Assembly (NCBI GenBank): GCA_902607435.1
Contig: CACLJX010000003.1
Coordinates: 1 to 64,000 of the forward strand
Direction: 5' to 3'
DNA from: an uncultured Alphaproteobacteria bacterium
Lineage (GTDB): Bacteria > Pseudomonadota > Alphaproteobacteria > HIMB59 > GCA-002718135
DNA: 64,000 nt
The notes beneath the pieces were generated by a model, which was given only the letters and a program-made list of their open reading frames with translations, had not been told where the DNA came from and searched no databases. Shown here piece after piece: positions 37,449 to 46,867 of this stretch. Each line of letters opens with the position of its first letter. Position 1 is the first letter of the stretch. A program made the position numbers and the translations under genes.

Positions 37449-38318
37449 ATGAAATTAATTAAAAAAAATTCTGGGCCTTTATTAGTTTTTTTAGGTGCTT
37501 TTTGTCTAAGTTTTGGTGGTTTAATTATTAAATCAATTGAAGATGCTAACCTATGGCAAATTCTTTTTTGGAGACAAACTTTTTTTGCTATTATTGTCGC
37601 TTTATATTTGTTTATCATTTACAAAAAAAAATTTTTTATATCATTTTATAATGCCGGTCTTTCAGGTTTTATAGCTGGATTTACTTTATCCATTGGCTTT
37701 GCAGCCTATGTATTTTCTATGTATTATACGACTGTAGCAAATACGAATTTTATAATCACAACAGAGACAATTTTTTTAGCAATATTTGGATATTTTTTTT
37801 TAAAAGAAAAAATAAATTTTATAACTTTTATTTCAATTATTGTTGGCATGTCAGGAGTTTTGTTGATAGTTGGAAGCTCCTTGTCTATTCAATCTAACGA
37901 ACAATTGATTGGAAATATCGTGGCATTTTTAACGCCAATCTCTTTTGTAATATTAGTTATAATAATAAGAAAATCACCAAATGTTGACATGGTTCCAGCC
38001 CAATTTATAGCTGGAGTTTTTACTGCTATTATTGGTTATTTTATTGCTGGTAAATTATCAATTTCTCCACATGATCTTTTTTTAGCTTTAATAGCTGGTT
38101 TTTTTCAAATTGGATTTGGATTTATTTTAATTACTATTGGATCACAAACAACGCCTTCTGCGGTGGTTGGCGTTTTAATGTTAACTGAAGCGGTGTTTGG
38201 ACCATTATGGGCTTGGCTATTTATAAATGAGACGCCACCAATGAGTGTACTAATAGGTGGTGGTATTATTATTTTTTCAATTTTGATGCAGTCATTTTAC
38301 GGTAAAAAAATTATATAA
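37449..38318 (+). CDS. DMT-superfamily (EamA) transporter
   Basis: 289 residues with ten predicted helices in two EamA repeats (first FLGAFCLSFGGLIIKSI..., second NIVAFLTPISFVILVIIIRK...). The GPLWAWLFINETPP end-of-repeat motif is typical. It is a drug/metabolite exporter or importer of unknown substrate, in the inner membrane. Confidence 0.85.
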   Translation: MKLIKKNSGPLLVFLGAFCLSFGGLIIKSIEDANLWQILFWRQTFFAIIVALYLFIIYKKKFFISFYNAGLSGFIAGFTLSIGFAAYVFSMYYTTVANTNFIITTETIFLAIFGYFFLKEKINFITFISIIVGMSGVLLIVGSSLSIQSNEQLIGNIVAFLTPISFVILVIIIRKSPNVDMVPAQFIAGVFTAIIGYFIAGKLSISPHDLFLALIAGFFQIGFGFILITIGSQTTPSAVVGVLMLTEAVFGPLWAWLFINETPPMSVLIGGGIIIFSILMQSFYGKKII

Positions 38319-38390
38319 CTTTATTATAATCAACAAAATTAAATGCTAAAAAATATTAAATTTAATATAATAAGCAGATAGAGTTGCCTT

Positions 38391-39734
38391 ATGGTTTCCA
38401 AGTTTTTTAATCGAAGACAGTTTATCTCTTATATTTTATCTGTTCCATTATTAGTAAATATACCTAAGTTTTCATTAGCTTCAAATCCAGATGTTATTGT
38501 TATAGGAGCTGGAGCTTCAGGATTGGCAGCTACTGAATATCTTTTGCAAAAAGGTAAATCTGTTATTTGCATAGAAGCAAACAATCGTATCGGTGGTCGT
38601 TGTTATACTGATAATGATTTTTTTGGTGTTCCTTACGACGTAGGTGCTCACTGGATTACAAATAATAAAACTAATCCATATGTTAATTATTGGAGAGATA
38701 ATAAAATTGAAGAATTTAATCTGTATGAAGAAAAAGAACAAGAAACTGTCTACGACGGAAAGAAAAGACTAATATCTCCAGAAGATAAACCCTTATGGGA
38801 CCAATATTATTCCATTATTGAAAATATTGGCAATTCAAGTAATAGAGATATTTCGCCATCAGAAGTTATCTCAAATAAATCTTCTGAATGGTATGACACT
38901 GCTCATCTGATAATAGGTCCTTATGATATGGCAAAAGACTTTAATCATTTTTCATGTATGGATTGGTGGAATTATTTAGAACCTGAAACTAAAAGTTGGT
39001 TTTGCAATGAAGGATATGGTTCTCTTGTTAAGTATAGATGGAGAAATATTCCAGTACAGTTTAACACTGCTGCTCAAAAAATAAAATGGGATGGTCAGGG
39101 TGTACAAGTTGAAACAAACAAAGGAACTATTTCTTCTCAAGCTTGTATACTTACTGTGTCCACAGGTGTTTTAGCCTCAGGTAAAATCAAATTTATACCT
39201 ATGTTAGCACAAGAAAAATATGATTCATTTTCAGGTATTAGTATGGGTGTTTATAATCATATTGCACTTCAATTTAAAAAAAATTTTTTTCCACACAATA
39301 AAGATGGTTATATTTATTATAAATTAAATAATCAAAAAAAATCTTACCCCAGAGGTGTTGCCGGTCTTACTAATGTAAGTGGTAGTAATTTATCTTACTT
39401 TGATTCAGGTGGAGAGTTTGCCCGTGAACTTGAAAATGCTGGTGAAAAAGTAGCAATAGATTTTGTTCTCGATGAGCTTAAATCAATATTTGGATCAAAG
39501 ATAGAAAAGTATTTAATTAAAGCACATGCTACTAGTTGGGCTTCCAATCCTTTTACGCTAGGTTCATATGCTTCAGCTGAACCAGGGTCATTTTATTTAC
39601 GAAAAATTTTAAGGCAATCTATTGGTGATAGAATTTTCACTGCTGGTGAAGCCACAGCTGTGGAATGGGCAACAGTAGCTGGTGCAACTAGATCAGGTTT
39701 AAGAGCGGCAAAAGAAGTTATTAAAATTCTCTAA
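38391..39734 (+). CDS. FAD-dependent amine oxidase with Tat-type leader
   Basis: Flavin monoamine oxidase family. The leader NRRQFISYILSVPLLVNIPKFSLA has twin arginines, so the folded flavoprotein is probably exported by Tat. The FAD dinucleotide site is VIVIGAGASGLAATEYLLQKGKSVICIEANNRIGGR, and the C-terminal FAD block is FTAGEATAVEWATVAGATRSGLRAA. It may deaminate periplasmic amines or polyamines. Length is 447. It stands alone between a transporter and an exonuclease gene. Confidence 0.87.
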   Translation: MVSKFFNRRQFISYILSVPLLVNIPKFSLASNPDVIVIGAGASGLAATEYLLQKGKSVICIEANNRIGGRCYTDNDFFGVPYDVGAHWITNNKTNPYVNYWRDNKIEEFNLYEEKEQETVYDGKKRLISPEDKPLWDQYYSIIENIGNSSNRDISPSEVISNKSSEWYDTAHLIIGPYDMAKDFNHFSCMDWWNYLEPETKSWFCNEGYGSLVKYRWRNIPVQFNTAAQKIKWDGQGVQVETNKGTISSQACILTVSTGVLASGKIKFIPMLAQEKYDSFSGISMGVYNHIALQFKKNFFPHNKDGYIYYKLNNQKKSYPRGVAGLTNVSGSNLSYFDSGGEFARELENAGEKVAIDFVLDELKSIFGSKIEKYLIKAHATSWASNPFTLGSYASAEPGSFYLRKILRQSIGDRIFTAGEATAVEWATVAGATRSGLRAAKEVIKIL

Positions 39735-39781
39735 ATTTTAATTAATATCATTATCCTAACAACAACCAAGAGGAAAATTAA

Positions 39782-40363
39782 TTAGTTTTTGTTAAGAAGT
39801 TTGATTAATAGAAGTGCATACTCTCTAGCATCTTCAATTGCTTTATGCGAATGTTTTGTATTATCATGCAATTCTTTGGGGTAATTGTCACGATCTATCT
39901 CTGTATACTCCTTGTTTAGTACAGCTTTTGCAAAGGTTTTAATATCAAAAGCACTCTGTCCTTTACTATCAAAGAATGGGCGAGTGAATGGAGGTTCTTC
40001 CAATCGATCTGCTAAAAAAGTTTGTATGTACCAGTTCACCCACATAAAATCTAACGGAGCTGGATGGGCAGCCATGACACGGGGTTTTGGAAGGGTAAGA
40101 AGCCAATCTCCAAATTTGTTCATAGCTTCTTTAGCAGGAATTTGATTTTGCTTAGCATATTTCAAAGCTTCAGAAGCATGGGATACAAACCATTTCATTG
40201 TTATAGGATGAGGTTTAGCGTTCTTTAATGGAAGAAAATTTATTTCAAATTCCCCAAGTTGTTTACCTTCTTTATTAACTGCGACTGCTCCTAAACTAAG
40301 CATAGAATGTGGTCCTGGGATCGGACCGTCTGCTTCTATGTCACAAACCACATAAGTTATCAT
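39782..40363 (-). CDS. 3'-5' exonuclease, DEDDh (RNase T/DnaQ-like) domain
   Basis: The Exo I motif is VVCDIEADGP (Asp and Glu). Exo II is in the HPAPLDFMWVNW region and Exo III is HSHKAIEDAREYA, with the catalytic His and Asp. The 193-residue protein is a stand-alone exonuclease domain acting on RNA or DNA ends; which one is unknown. A shadow ORF on the plus strand is ignored. Confidence 0.85.
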   Translation of the reverse strand: MITYVVCDIEADGPIPGPHSMLSLGAVAVNKEGKQLGEFEINFLPLKNAKPHPITMKWFVSHASEALKYAKQNQIPAKEAMNKFGDWLLTLPKPRVMAAHPAPLDFMWVNWYIQTFLADRLEEPPFTRPFFDSKGQSAFDIKTFAKAVLNKEYTEIDRDNYPKELHDNTKHSHKAIEDAREYALLLIKLLNKN

Positions 40364-40422
40364 AGAAAACTACTATCACCAACCGCAAGGAATGTTGAGG
40401 ATTAGTTACTTGTTTTTAGAGA

Positions 40423-40599
40423 TTAGTTTACTACAAAAAGAAAATTAACCATCCAGATAAAAAGAAAAATAACAGCAAATAGCCATGAGTTAATTTTAAT
40501 ATAGTTATAAATTATCTTATCTAACCCAAATACAATTAAAGTTCCGACAACAACAGTAAAGACCGAAAGCAGTATAAGAAATACTTTTATCGTTATCAT
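40423..40599 (-). CDS. Small two-helix membrane protein (58 aa)
   Basis: Missed by the ORF track. On the minus strand, ATG 40599 preceded by AGGAAAGG opens a 58-residue frame: MITIKVFLILLSVFTVVVGTL, a short charged turn (LDKIIYNYIK), then a second helix (LFAVIFLFIWMVNFLFVV). The helix-turn-helix layout and ribosome-binding site suggest a real small inner-membrane protein. Its family is unknown. It fills an otherwise empty 354-base gap. Confidence 0.6.
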   Translation of the reverse strand: MITIKVFLILLSVFTVVVGTLIVFGLDKIIYNYIKINSWLFAVIFLFIWMVNFLFVVN

Positions 40600-40717
40600 A
40601 AGCCTTTCCTATCACGATACCTAAGAACTATAAATACTATGAATTTATCTCTCAATTAAAAAAACAAAGTTTATGGGAGTTGATGAAAGTAAAAAAATTA
40701 ATTTAAAATAAAATATT

Positions 40718-41380
40718 TTATGATCTTTGTTTTATTTCTTCTAAAATATCTTTGGTTTTTCTAATTCTACAATATCCCTTGACTCCTTTTAAGGAATTAT
40801 CATGTCGTTCTTGTGTGTGAGTAGCACAAGCATCTTCGATCAAAGTTATTAAAAATCCTTTATCACAACCATCTCTTACCGCTGTTTCAACACACTGATC
40901 TGTTACAATACCAAAAATCATTAAATATTGAATTGAAAGATTTCTTAATACATATTCTATATTAGTTGAATTAAATACACTTGATGATGTTTTTGGGATA
41001 ACTATCTCATTATCAAGCGGCTTTATTTCATCAATTACTTCAGCCCCTTCAGAATTTTTTGGACAAAAAATTCCAGAAATCTTATAATCAATTCCTCTAT
41101 CTCTTCCATCTTTGGTATATGATTCAATCACAGTAAAAATTACCTCAATTTTATTTTGTCTACATTTCTCAATTATTTTTTTTCCATTTGGCAAGACGAC
41201 ATTTTGAATTCTATCCCACATGTAATTGTCCTGAGGTTTTTCTCTTATGAGTCCAGGATTATATTCTCCTTTTTGCAAATCGATAATTAAGAGAGCTGTA
41301 TTATTTATATCTATCTTTTGTTCACGAAAATTTACATCACCTTTTATAGGTATGGATGAAATATCTTCTTTATTAATCAT
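40718..41380 (-). CDS. Cysteine hydrolase, isochorismatase family (copy 1)
   Basis: Amidase-type hydrolase with the Asp-Lys-Cys triad visible: Asp in LLIIDLQKGEYNP, Lys in VIPKTSSSVF and Cys in FGIVTDQCVETAVRDGCDKGF. Family members cleave nicotinamide, ureidoacrylate, carbamoylsarcosine, biuret or other amides; the substrate here is unknown. It is the last gene of the large minus-strand catabolic cluster and overlaps the amidohydrolase gene by 4 bases. Confidence 0.85.
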   Translation of the reverse strand: MINKEDISSIPIKGDVNFREQKIDINNTALLIIDLQKGEYNPGLIREKPQDNYMWDRIQNVVLPNGKKIIEKCRQNKIEVIFTVIESYTKDGRDRGIDYKISGIFCPKNSEGAEVIDEIKPLDNEIVIPKTSSSVFNSTNIEYVLRNLSIQYLMIFGIVTDQCVETAVRDGCDKGFLITLIEDACATHTQERHDNSLKGVKGYCRIRKTKDILEEIKQRS

Positions 41381-42189
41381 AGATGATTTTTTTCTTGATA
41401 GTATTTTGATATTCTATTTGATGGCTTAAGACAATATTTTAGTGATTCATTTTTAAAATTTTTTTTTAAAATTTTAGTAATTAAATTTGACCAATAATTT
41501 ATTGAGTGATTATTTATCAATAAATCTTGGCGAATTTCTATTAAAACATTAGGCAATCCATAAGTTTCAGAAAAATATGGTATTGTAAAATCACCACTTA
41601 AATCAAGTTTATAAGGTTGATTAATTCCTAATGTGATTTTTTTATATTTTTTGATTTCTTTAATGAATAGAGAAGAAAGTCTTTGATCTGATCTTTGTAA
41701 AATACCCATATGCCATTTCCTTGTTTTTCCTAAATATACAGGTGTAAAAGAATGGATCGATATTAAACTTGGAATAATATTTTTTTTTAAACTATCTTTA
41801 ATAAATTTATTTATTTGGTTATGATATGGAAAATGATATCTTTTGTAACGAAGAATTTTTTCTTCCTGAGAAAGATTAAAATTTCCTGGGATTTTAATAT
41901 CTTCACTTTTTTTTAAAAACGCTCCTTTAGATTTAAGAGATCTATTACAATCAATCAATAATCGAGAATATCCAGAATGAATTAAAGTACTATTAATATT
42001 CTTTGATATTTTTTTAGCAACTTTTAAAGCTCCTATATCCCAACCAATATGCTTTTTTAAATTATTATTTGTAAGACCAAGTTTATTGTATCTTTTTGGA
42101 ATATTATAAGAAGCATGATCACATAAAATAATAAAATTATTAAATTTTTTTTGGTTAATAATTTTGTATGGTGTGTAATGAATAGCCAT
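41377..42189 (-). CDS. N-formylglutamate amidohydrolase family protein
   Basis: HutG-type zinc amidohydrolase fold. It shows FIILCDHASYNIP, HIGWDIGALKVAKKIS, LIDCNRSLKS, SIHSFTPVYLGKTRKWHMG and the C-terminal VLIEIRQDLL block. Classic members release glutamate from N-formylglutamate in histidine breakdown, but no hut genes are near. Beside a glutamine synthetase-like ligase it could act on another N-acyl or gamma-glutamyl product (inference). Length 270. Confidence 0.82.
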   Translation of the reverse strand: MAIHYTPYKIINQKKFNNFIILCDHASYNIPKRYNKLGLTNNNLKKHIGWDIGALKVAKKISKNINSTLIHSGYSRLLIDCNRSLKSKGAFLKKSEDIKIPGNFNLSQEEKILRYKRYHFPYHNQINKFIKDSLKKNIIPSLISIHSFTPVYLGKTRKWHMGILQRSDQRLSSLFIKEIKKYKKITLGINQPYKLDLSGDFTIPYFSETYGLPNVLIEIRQDLLINNHSINYWSNLITKILKKNFKNESLKYCLKPSNRISKYYQEKNHL

Positions 42190-42225
42190 TTAGATTTAAA
42201 ATAAATAAAAAATAATCAATTTTAT

Positions 42226-43566
42226 TTAAAAAACTTCAAAATATTTATCTCTCTCCCAAAGATGTACAGCTGTTTCAAATTGACGTAATTCTGTTTCTTT
42301 AATTTTAATAAACTCATCAAATATAATTTTACCAAGATATTCTCTTAATAGATTGTTTTTTTTGAGATAAGATAGTGATTCATTAAGAGTTCTAGGCAAA
42401 ACTTTTAACTTACTTTTTTTGCTTACATCTGAAAACTGTCCTGCATCGTCTACTATTGGTTGTTCTAGTGGCAATTTATTTTTAATTCCTTCTAATCCTG
42501 AAGCTAGAACGGTATTTATATAAATATATGGATTATTTATATTATCGCCATGTCGTAATTCTATATGTTTTCTATCTCCTTTACCTGGTATCCTGATAAG
42601 TGTTGACCGATTTTCACTACCCCAACATATATGTGCGGGAGACCATGAACCTGGAAGTATTCTTTTGTAAGAATTTATAGATGCACAACCAGTTGCTGTA
42701 AGGGAATGAGCATTTTTTAGTAATCCTGCAACAAAATTTGAGCCAACTTCGGATAAGGGAAAATCATCATTATCAGAACAACTAATTTCATTATTATTTC
42801 CATCCCAAAGACTTAAATGAATATGCAATCCATTGCCAGGAAGATGATCATATGGTTTAGGCATAAATGTTGCAAAATAACCATGTTCCCTCATTATGGT
42901 TTTTACAAAATCTTTAAAATTTAAATAATTATCTATAGATGTAATCACTTCATCATATTTCCAAGTGGCTTCATATTGACCCGGGCCATATTCTTTTCCA
43001 ACTTGTTCAATATTAATATTACATCCCTGAAATGATTCATAAAGATCTTGCCATACCGGATATATTTTATCCATACCAGATATGGTAAACATGCCATCAA
43101 AACTGAAAGGATCAAATTTATCTTCATTTTTTTTATATATTGAAAATTCAGGCTCTAAACTTATCTTGATTTTTATATCTAGTTCATCGTATTTATTAAG
43201 AATTTTCTGTAATTGATTTCTTGGGCAGCCAGGCCAATTATTACCTGATTCATCCAACATATTAGAAAAAAAACGTGCAATACCTGGTCTGTGTTTTAAA
43301 AAAGTATAACTATTAAAATCAGGATTAGCTAAAAAATCACCAGTGTTAGCAAGGAATGTGGCCTCTTCTGCAAAATGATCGTCCAATCCAAAACTAAGAT
43401 TTGCTTTAGCAAAAACAACTCCTTTTAAAATTACTGATTTAATTTTAGAAATTGGAATTATTTTGCCACATAGTCGCCCACTATAATCAACATAACAAAT
43501 TTGAATTTGATTAATATTATCTTTCTTAAGTTGGGATTCAAGATTTGATAAGGAGGTCATATTCAT
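42226..43566 (-). CDS. Glutamine synthetase-like ligase (GlnA3/gamma-glutamylpolyamine synthetase type)
   Basis: GS catalytic domain of 446 residues. Landmarks are EPEFSIYKK, VGKEYGPGQYEATW, GNGLHIHLSLWDG, NSYKRILPGSWSPAHICWGSENRST and RIPG...KHIELRHGDNINNPY. It lacks the features of canonical nitrogen-assimilating GlnA, and its context suggests ligation of glutamate to an amine, as in gamma-glutamylputrescine or ethanolamine pathways. It overlaps the second cysteine hydrolase gene by 4 bases. The amine substrate is not readable. Confidence 0.85.
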   Translation of the reverse strand: MNMTSLSNLESQLKKDNINQIQICYVDYSGRLCGKIIPISKIKSVILKGVVFAKANLSFGLDDHFAEEATFLANTGDFLANPDFNSYTFLKHRPGIARFFSNMLDESGNNWPGCPRNQLQKILNKYDELDIKIKISLEPEFSIYKKNEDKFDPFSFDGMFTISGMDKIYPVWQDLYESFQGCNINIEQVGKEYGPGQYEATWKYDEVITSIDNYLNFKDFVKTIMREHGYFATFMPKPYDHLPGNGLHIHLSLWDGNNNEISCSDNDDFPLSEVGSNFVAGLLKNAHSLTATGCASINSYKRILPGSWSPAHICWGSENRSTLIRIPGKGDRKHIELRHGDNINNPYIYINTVLASGLEGIKNKLPLEQPIVDDAGQFSDVSKKSKLKVLPRTLNESLSYLKKNNLLREYLGKIIFDEFIKIKETELRQFETAVHLWERDKYFEVF

Positions 43567-44234
43567 TTATCAAAAAAAGATTTAACTTCACCTAAATTAA
43601 CAACATGACAATAAATCATATTAATAATCTCTAATTCATGATTATGTAATTCTTCAGTAGCTGCTGCACAACAATCCTCAACAACAACTACATTAAAACT
43701 TTCATCAACTAAACTTCTGACTGATGAAGAAACACATTGATCAGTAAAAATACCTGTACAAATAACGTTTTTAATACCCATATTATGTAGTATCAATCTT
43801 AAATTTGTCCCTGTTAAAGCACTATCAGTTGTTTTCATCATTACTATATCTTCTGATTCTGGTTTTAATTCGTCTACAATTTGACCATTAGGTACTTCTT
43901 TAGGAAGTAATAAATAATTAAAACCTGGTTTTTTTTGACTCAAAGAACGATCAAGACCACTTTCTTTATGGCAAGCAATTCTTGCAAAAATATTTTCAAC
44001 ATTTTTATTTCTTAAAAAAGAAATAAGATTTTTTATATTTGGTATTACTATATCATTCATTCTATTAAAAAAAGGTTGCCATTCAGCATTTTCTTCAGGA
44101 CTTGGTTTTGGCTCTAGATATGTTTTTTGGACATCTATTATTAAGTGGGCAGTTTCTTCAGGTTTTAAAAAAATATCATCAGGGTCTTCCGCATACTTAT
44201 AATAAAAACTTCTATGACGTTTTTTCCAATTCAT
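43563..44234 (-). CDS. Cysteine hydrolase, isochorismatase family (copy 2)
   Basis: A second hydrolase of the same fold: Asp in LIIDVQKTYLEPKP, Lys in VMMKTTDSALTGT and Cys in TGIFTDQCVSSSVRSL. It is clearly diverged from copy 1, with a different N-terminus (KKRHRSFYYKYAEDPDDIFLKPE) and tail, so the two probably act on different intermediates. It lies 7 bases after the permease gene and overlaps the ligase gene by 4 bases. Confidence 0.85.
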   Translation of the reverse strand: MNWKKRHRSFYYKYAEDPDDIFLKPEETAHLIIDVQKTYLEPKPSPEENAEWQPFFNRMNDIVIPNIKNLISFLRNKNVENIFARIACHKESGLDRSLSQKKPGFNYLLLPKEVPNGQIVDELKPESEDIVMMKTTDSALTGTNLRLILHNMGIKNVICTGIFTDQCVSSSVRSLVDESFNVVVVEDCCAAATEELHNHELEIINMIYCHVVNLGEVKSFFDK

Positions 44235-44241
44235 ATTGCTA

Positions 44242-45270
44242 TTATTCCTTTTTAATTATTTTATTTATTGTATCTCCTATTTCTTTAAATGGAAATAATC
44301 CTTTTGGTTTAGTGATTAAAAAAATTATTATAGTAATTGATAATACAATTTCTGTTAAGCCAATAAATTCAAAAGTTATGACATCGCTAAATTTAATGAC
44401 TTTTTCAGTCCAGCGTAAAAACTCATAACCAATTGTAACTAACAAGGCTCCTGCTATTGCTCCTGTTACAGTAAATGATCCTCCAATAATGATCATCGAA
44501 ATAACTAAAAAAGTTTCCTTTAAATAAAAGGATTTTGGAGAAAATGATGTAATAAAGTGACCCCACAAGCCTCCAGCTATACCTGCTAAAAAAGCGCTTG
44601 CTATAATTGCAAACCATCTTAAATATACAATATTTGCACCAATTGACTCTGCAGCAATATCATTATCACGCGAAGCCCTTAGCAATAATCCAAATTTAGA
44701 ATTTTTATAAATAAATGCAAAGATTACAGTTAGAAAAGAGAATATTAATGCTATTTCTAAAGTGGTAGCTTTAGGTAAGCCAAAGAAAGTTCTAGGGCCA
44801 TTGGTTACTGCGCTCCACCCTACAACTATAGAGTGTATAACCATTAATAATGCAAATGATGAAATTACTGCAGCTGCATCATTAAGCCTCATTAAAGGCA
44901 AAGTTAATATAGCAGCAATAATTGCAGTAAAAATACCTCCAATCAAAATTGATAATATTGGATCAAAAGCAACATTTTCGAAAATAGGGTAAAGGTCTCT
45001 TAGTACAAAACCTTTCATTTTTATAGGCATTGATAAGAGTCCTGAACTGTAAGCACCAATACTCATAAAGCCTATATGTGCAAATGAGAGTATGCCAGAA
45101 TTACCCATAAATACCTGCAAACCCACAACCAAAATTATGTAAATAAAAAGATTTGTAACAGTTCTTTCAAAAATAGCAGAACCAACAAAAAAATTAACAA
45201 AGTAAATTATAATAAATAATATTAAAAAAAATAAAATACTAAAGGTGTTTTCATTATTAATTATCTTCAT
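44242..45270 (-). CDS. livM: Branched-chain/hydrophobic amino-acid-type ABC permease LivM-like
   Basis: HAAT-family permease of 342 residues with about nine helices. It shows the GNSGILSFAHIGFMSIGAYSSG block, the EAA-like SRDNDIAAESIGANIVYLRWFA, and IIGGSFTVTGAIAGALLV. It pairs with the LivH-like permease, whose stop and start overlap by one base. The substrate is not necessarily a branched-chain amino acid, since this family also carries urea and amides. Confidence 0.92.
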   Translation of the reverse strand: MKIINNENTFSILFFLILFIIIYFVNFFVGSAIFERTVTNLFIYIILVVGLQVFMGNSGILSFAHIGFMSIGAYSSGLLSMPIKMKGFVLRDLYPIFENVAFDPILSILIGGIFTAIIAAILTLPLMRLNDAAAVISSFALLMVIHSIVVGWSAVTNGPRTFFGLPKATTLEIALIFSFLTVIFAFIYKNSKFGLLLRASRDNDIAAESIGANIVYLRWFAIIASAFLAGIAGGLWGHFITSFSPKSFYLKETFLVISMIIIGGSFTVTGAIAGALLVTIGYEFLRWTEKVIKFSDVITFEFIGLTEIVLSITIIIFLITKPKGLFPFKEIGDTINKIIKKE

Positions 45271-46154
45271 TATGTCCTAATCCCCGTTGCCGGTCCTTTA
45301 ACTAGACCTTGAGGTCTAATTAAAAGAATTAAAATTACTATAGAGAATGTAAAAACATCCCTAAATTTAAGAATGTCTTGGGGTAACAAATAATTAAAGC
45401 TCATATCTATAAAGGCTAAAATAAAACCTCCCAAAACTGCACCATGTACACTTCTCATACCCCCTATAACTGTAGCTATAAATGCTATTAGCAATGGCTC
45501 TAAACCAACTCCAGGAAATACATTTGCAATCTTGCTCATCCAAAGCGTTCCTGCAATTCCAGCAAGTAAACCACTCATTGCAAAAGCCGATGTTATCACT
45601 AAGTTAGCTGGAATACCTAACATTCTTGTCATATTAAAATTTGTTGCTGCTGCTCTCATAGCTAAACCAAGAGTTGATCTTTTCATAAATTGATAAAAAA
45701 TAATTAAACAAAGAAAAGTTACAAAAATTGAAATGAGATTTCGAACTGGAGTAATAACTCCTAGGAATTGAACACTATCAGATAAAAAACTTGGCATTGG
45801 TACATTTTTTGGTTTGGCTGAAATTAAAAGGAGAGCAGCGTTTTGTAACAAGGTAGCAAAAGCAAAAGAAGTAATTAAAACAGCCGTAACTGATTTTTCT
45901 CTAACTGGTCTGAAAGCAACGTAATCTGTAAAAATTGAAAATACAATTGACATCACAATGGCTGTACCAGCCATAAAAAACCAAGGGAAAGGGCTCCCCT
46001 TTAGAAGAAAAATTGAATAACCTATGACTAAGACTAACTCACCATAAGCAAAATTTACAAGTTTTAAAATGCCATATACTAAAACCAATCCAAGAGCAAA
46101 AAGAGCATAGAGACTCCCTAAACTCAATACATCAACTATATATTGTAAAAACAT
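45270..46154 (-). CDS. livH: Branched-chain/hydrophobic amino-acid-type ABC permease LivH-like
   Basis: 294-residue inner-membrane permease. The opening LSLGSLYALFALGLVLVYGILKLVNFAYGEL is the standard LivH start, followed by the cytoplasmic coupling region AMRAAATNFNMTRMLGIPANL and FIATVIGGMRSVHGAVLGGF. It sits 2 bases after the LivF-like ATPase gene. Confidence 0.93.
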   Translation of the reverse strand: MFLQYIVDVLSLGSLYALFALGLVLVYGILKLVNFAYGELVLVIGYSIFLLKGSPFPWFFMAGTAIVMSIVFSIFTDYVAFRPVREKSVTAVLITSFAFATLLQNAALLLISAKPKNVPMPSFLSDSVQFLGVITPVRNLISIFVTFLCLIIFYQFMKRSTLGLAMRAAATNFNMTRMLGIPANLVITSAFAMSGLLAGIAGTLWMSKIANVFPGVGLEPLLIAFIATVIGGMRSVHGAVLGGFILAFIDMSFNYLLPQDILKFRDVFTFSIVILILLIRPQGLVKGPATGIRT

Positions 46155-46156
46155 TT

Positions 46157-46867
46157 TTATTCACCAAAATATATTTTTTTAAAATCTGTCTTTTCTTTTA
46201 AATCTGACGCTTTTCCAGAGGAAACTATTTCACCTAATCGTAAAAAATATACTCTATCTGCTATAGATAAGGCTTTCATTGCATGTTGTTCAACTAATAA
46301 TATTGTTAAATTTGTATTTTTTTTTAATTGTTCAATATGTTCATATATTTTTTCAACAATTGTTGGTGCTAAACCCAAAGAAGGTTCATCTAATAGCAAT
46401 ATTTTAGGTTTGGACATAAGCGCCCTTCCAATAGCTAACATCTGTTGTTCACCACCAGATAAGGTGCCAGCAACTTGAGAATTTCTTTCAGATAAAATAG
46501 GAAAAAGATTGTAAACTTCTTCTATCGTATCTTGTAAAATATTGTTTTTTTTACGATTTATATAACCTCCTAATACGAGATTTTCTTTAACTGAAAGATC
46601 GGGAAAAATATCTCTATTTTCAGGTACTGTAGCTATGCCTAGAGTAAGTATTTTCTCAGGAGAAAATTTAGTAATATCTTTTCCTGAAAATTCTACTTTT
46701 CCCAAAAGTTTATTTGCAACACCAGCAATAGATAAAAGAGTTGAAGATTTACCTGCTCCATTAGCTCCAAGCAAAACTACAGTTTCTCCTTGGTTAACAA
46801 ACAAATCAACTTTTTTCACTGCTATTACTGGTCCATAATTAACCTGCAAATTATTAATTTCAAGCAT
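46157..46867 (-). CDS. livF: HAAT-type ABC transporter ATPase LivF-like
   Basis: Second ATPase of the importer. Walker A LLGANGAGKSSTL, signature LSGGEQQMLAIGRAL, Walker B ILLLDEPSLGLAP, and H-loop VEQH. I choose the start at 46867 (MLEINNLQVNYG), where ATGCTTGA overlaps the livG stop by 8 bases. The ORF-track start at 46909 lies inside livG and adds a non-homologous leader. Length is then 236, as usual. Confidence 0.93.
   Translation of the reverse strand: MLEINNLQVNYGPVIAVKKVDLFVNQGETVVLLGANGAGKSSTLLSIAGVANKLLGKVEFSGKDITKFSPEKILTLGIATVPENRDIFPDLSVKENLVLGGYINRKKNNILQDTIEEVYNLFPILSERNSQVAGTLSGGEQQMLAIGRALMSKPKILLLDEPSLGLAPTIVEKIYEHIEQLKKNTNLTILLVEQHAMKALSIADRVYFLRLGEIVSSGKASDLKEKTDFKKIYFGE

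Noticed and set aside
42226-43566. Gamma-glutamylmethylamide synthetase (gmaS) for methylamine use
   Set aside because: No N-methylglutamate synthase/dehydrogenase genes are near and the context differs, so only a general GS-like ligase is claimed.
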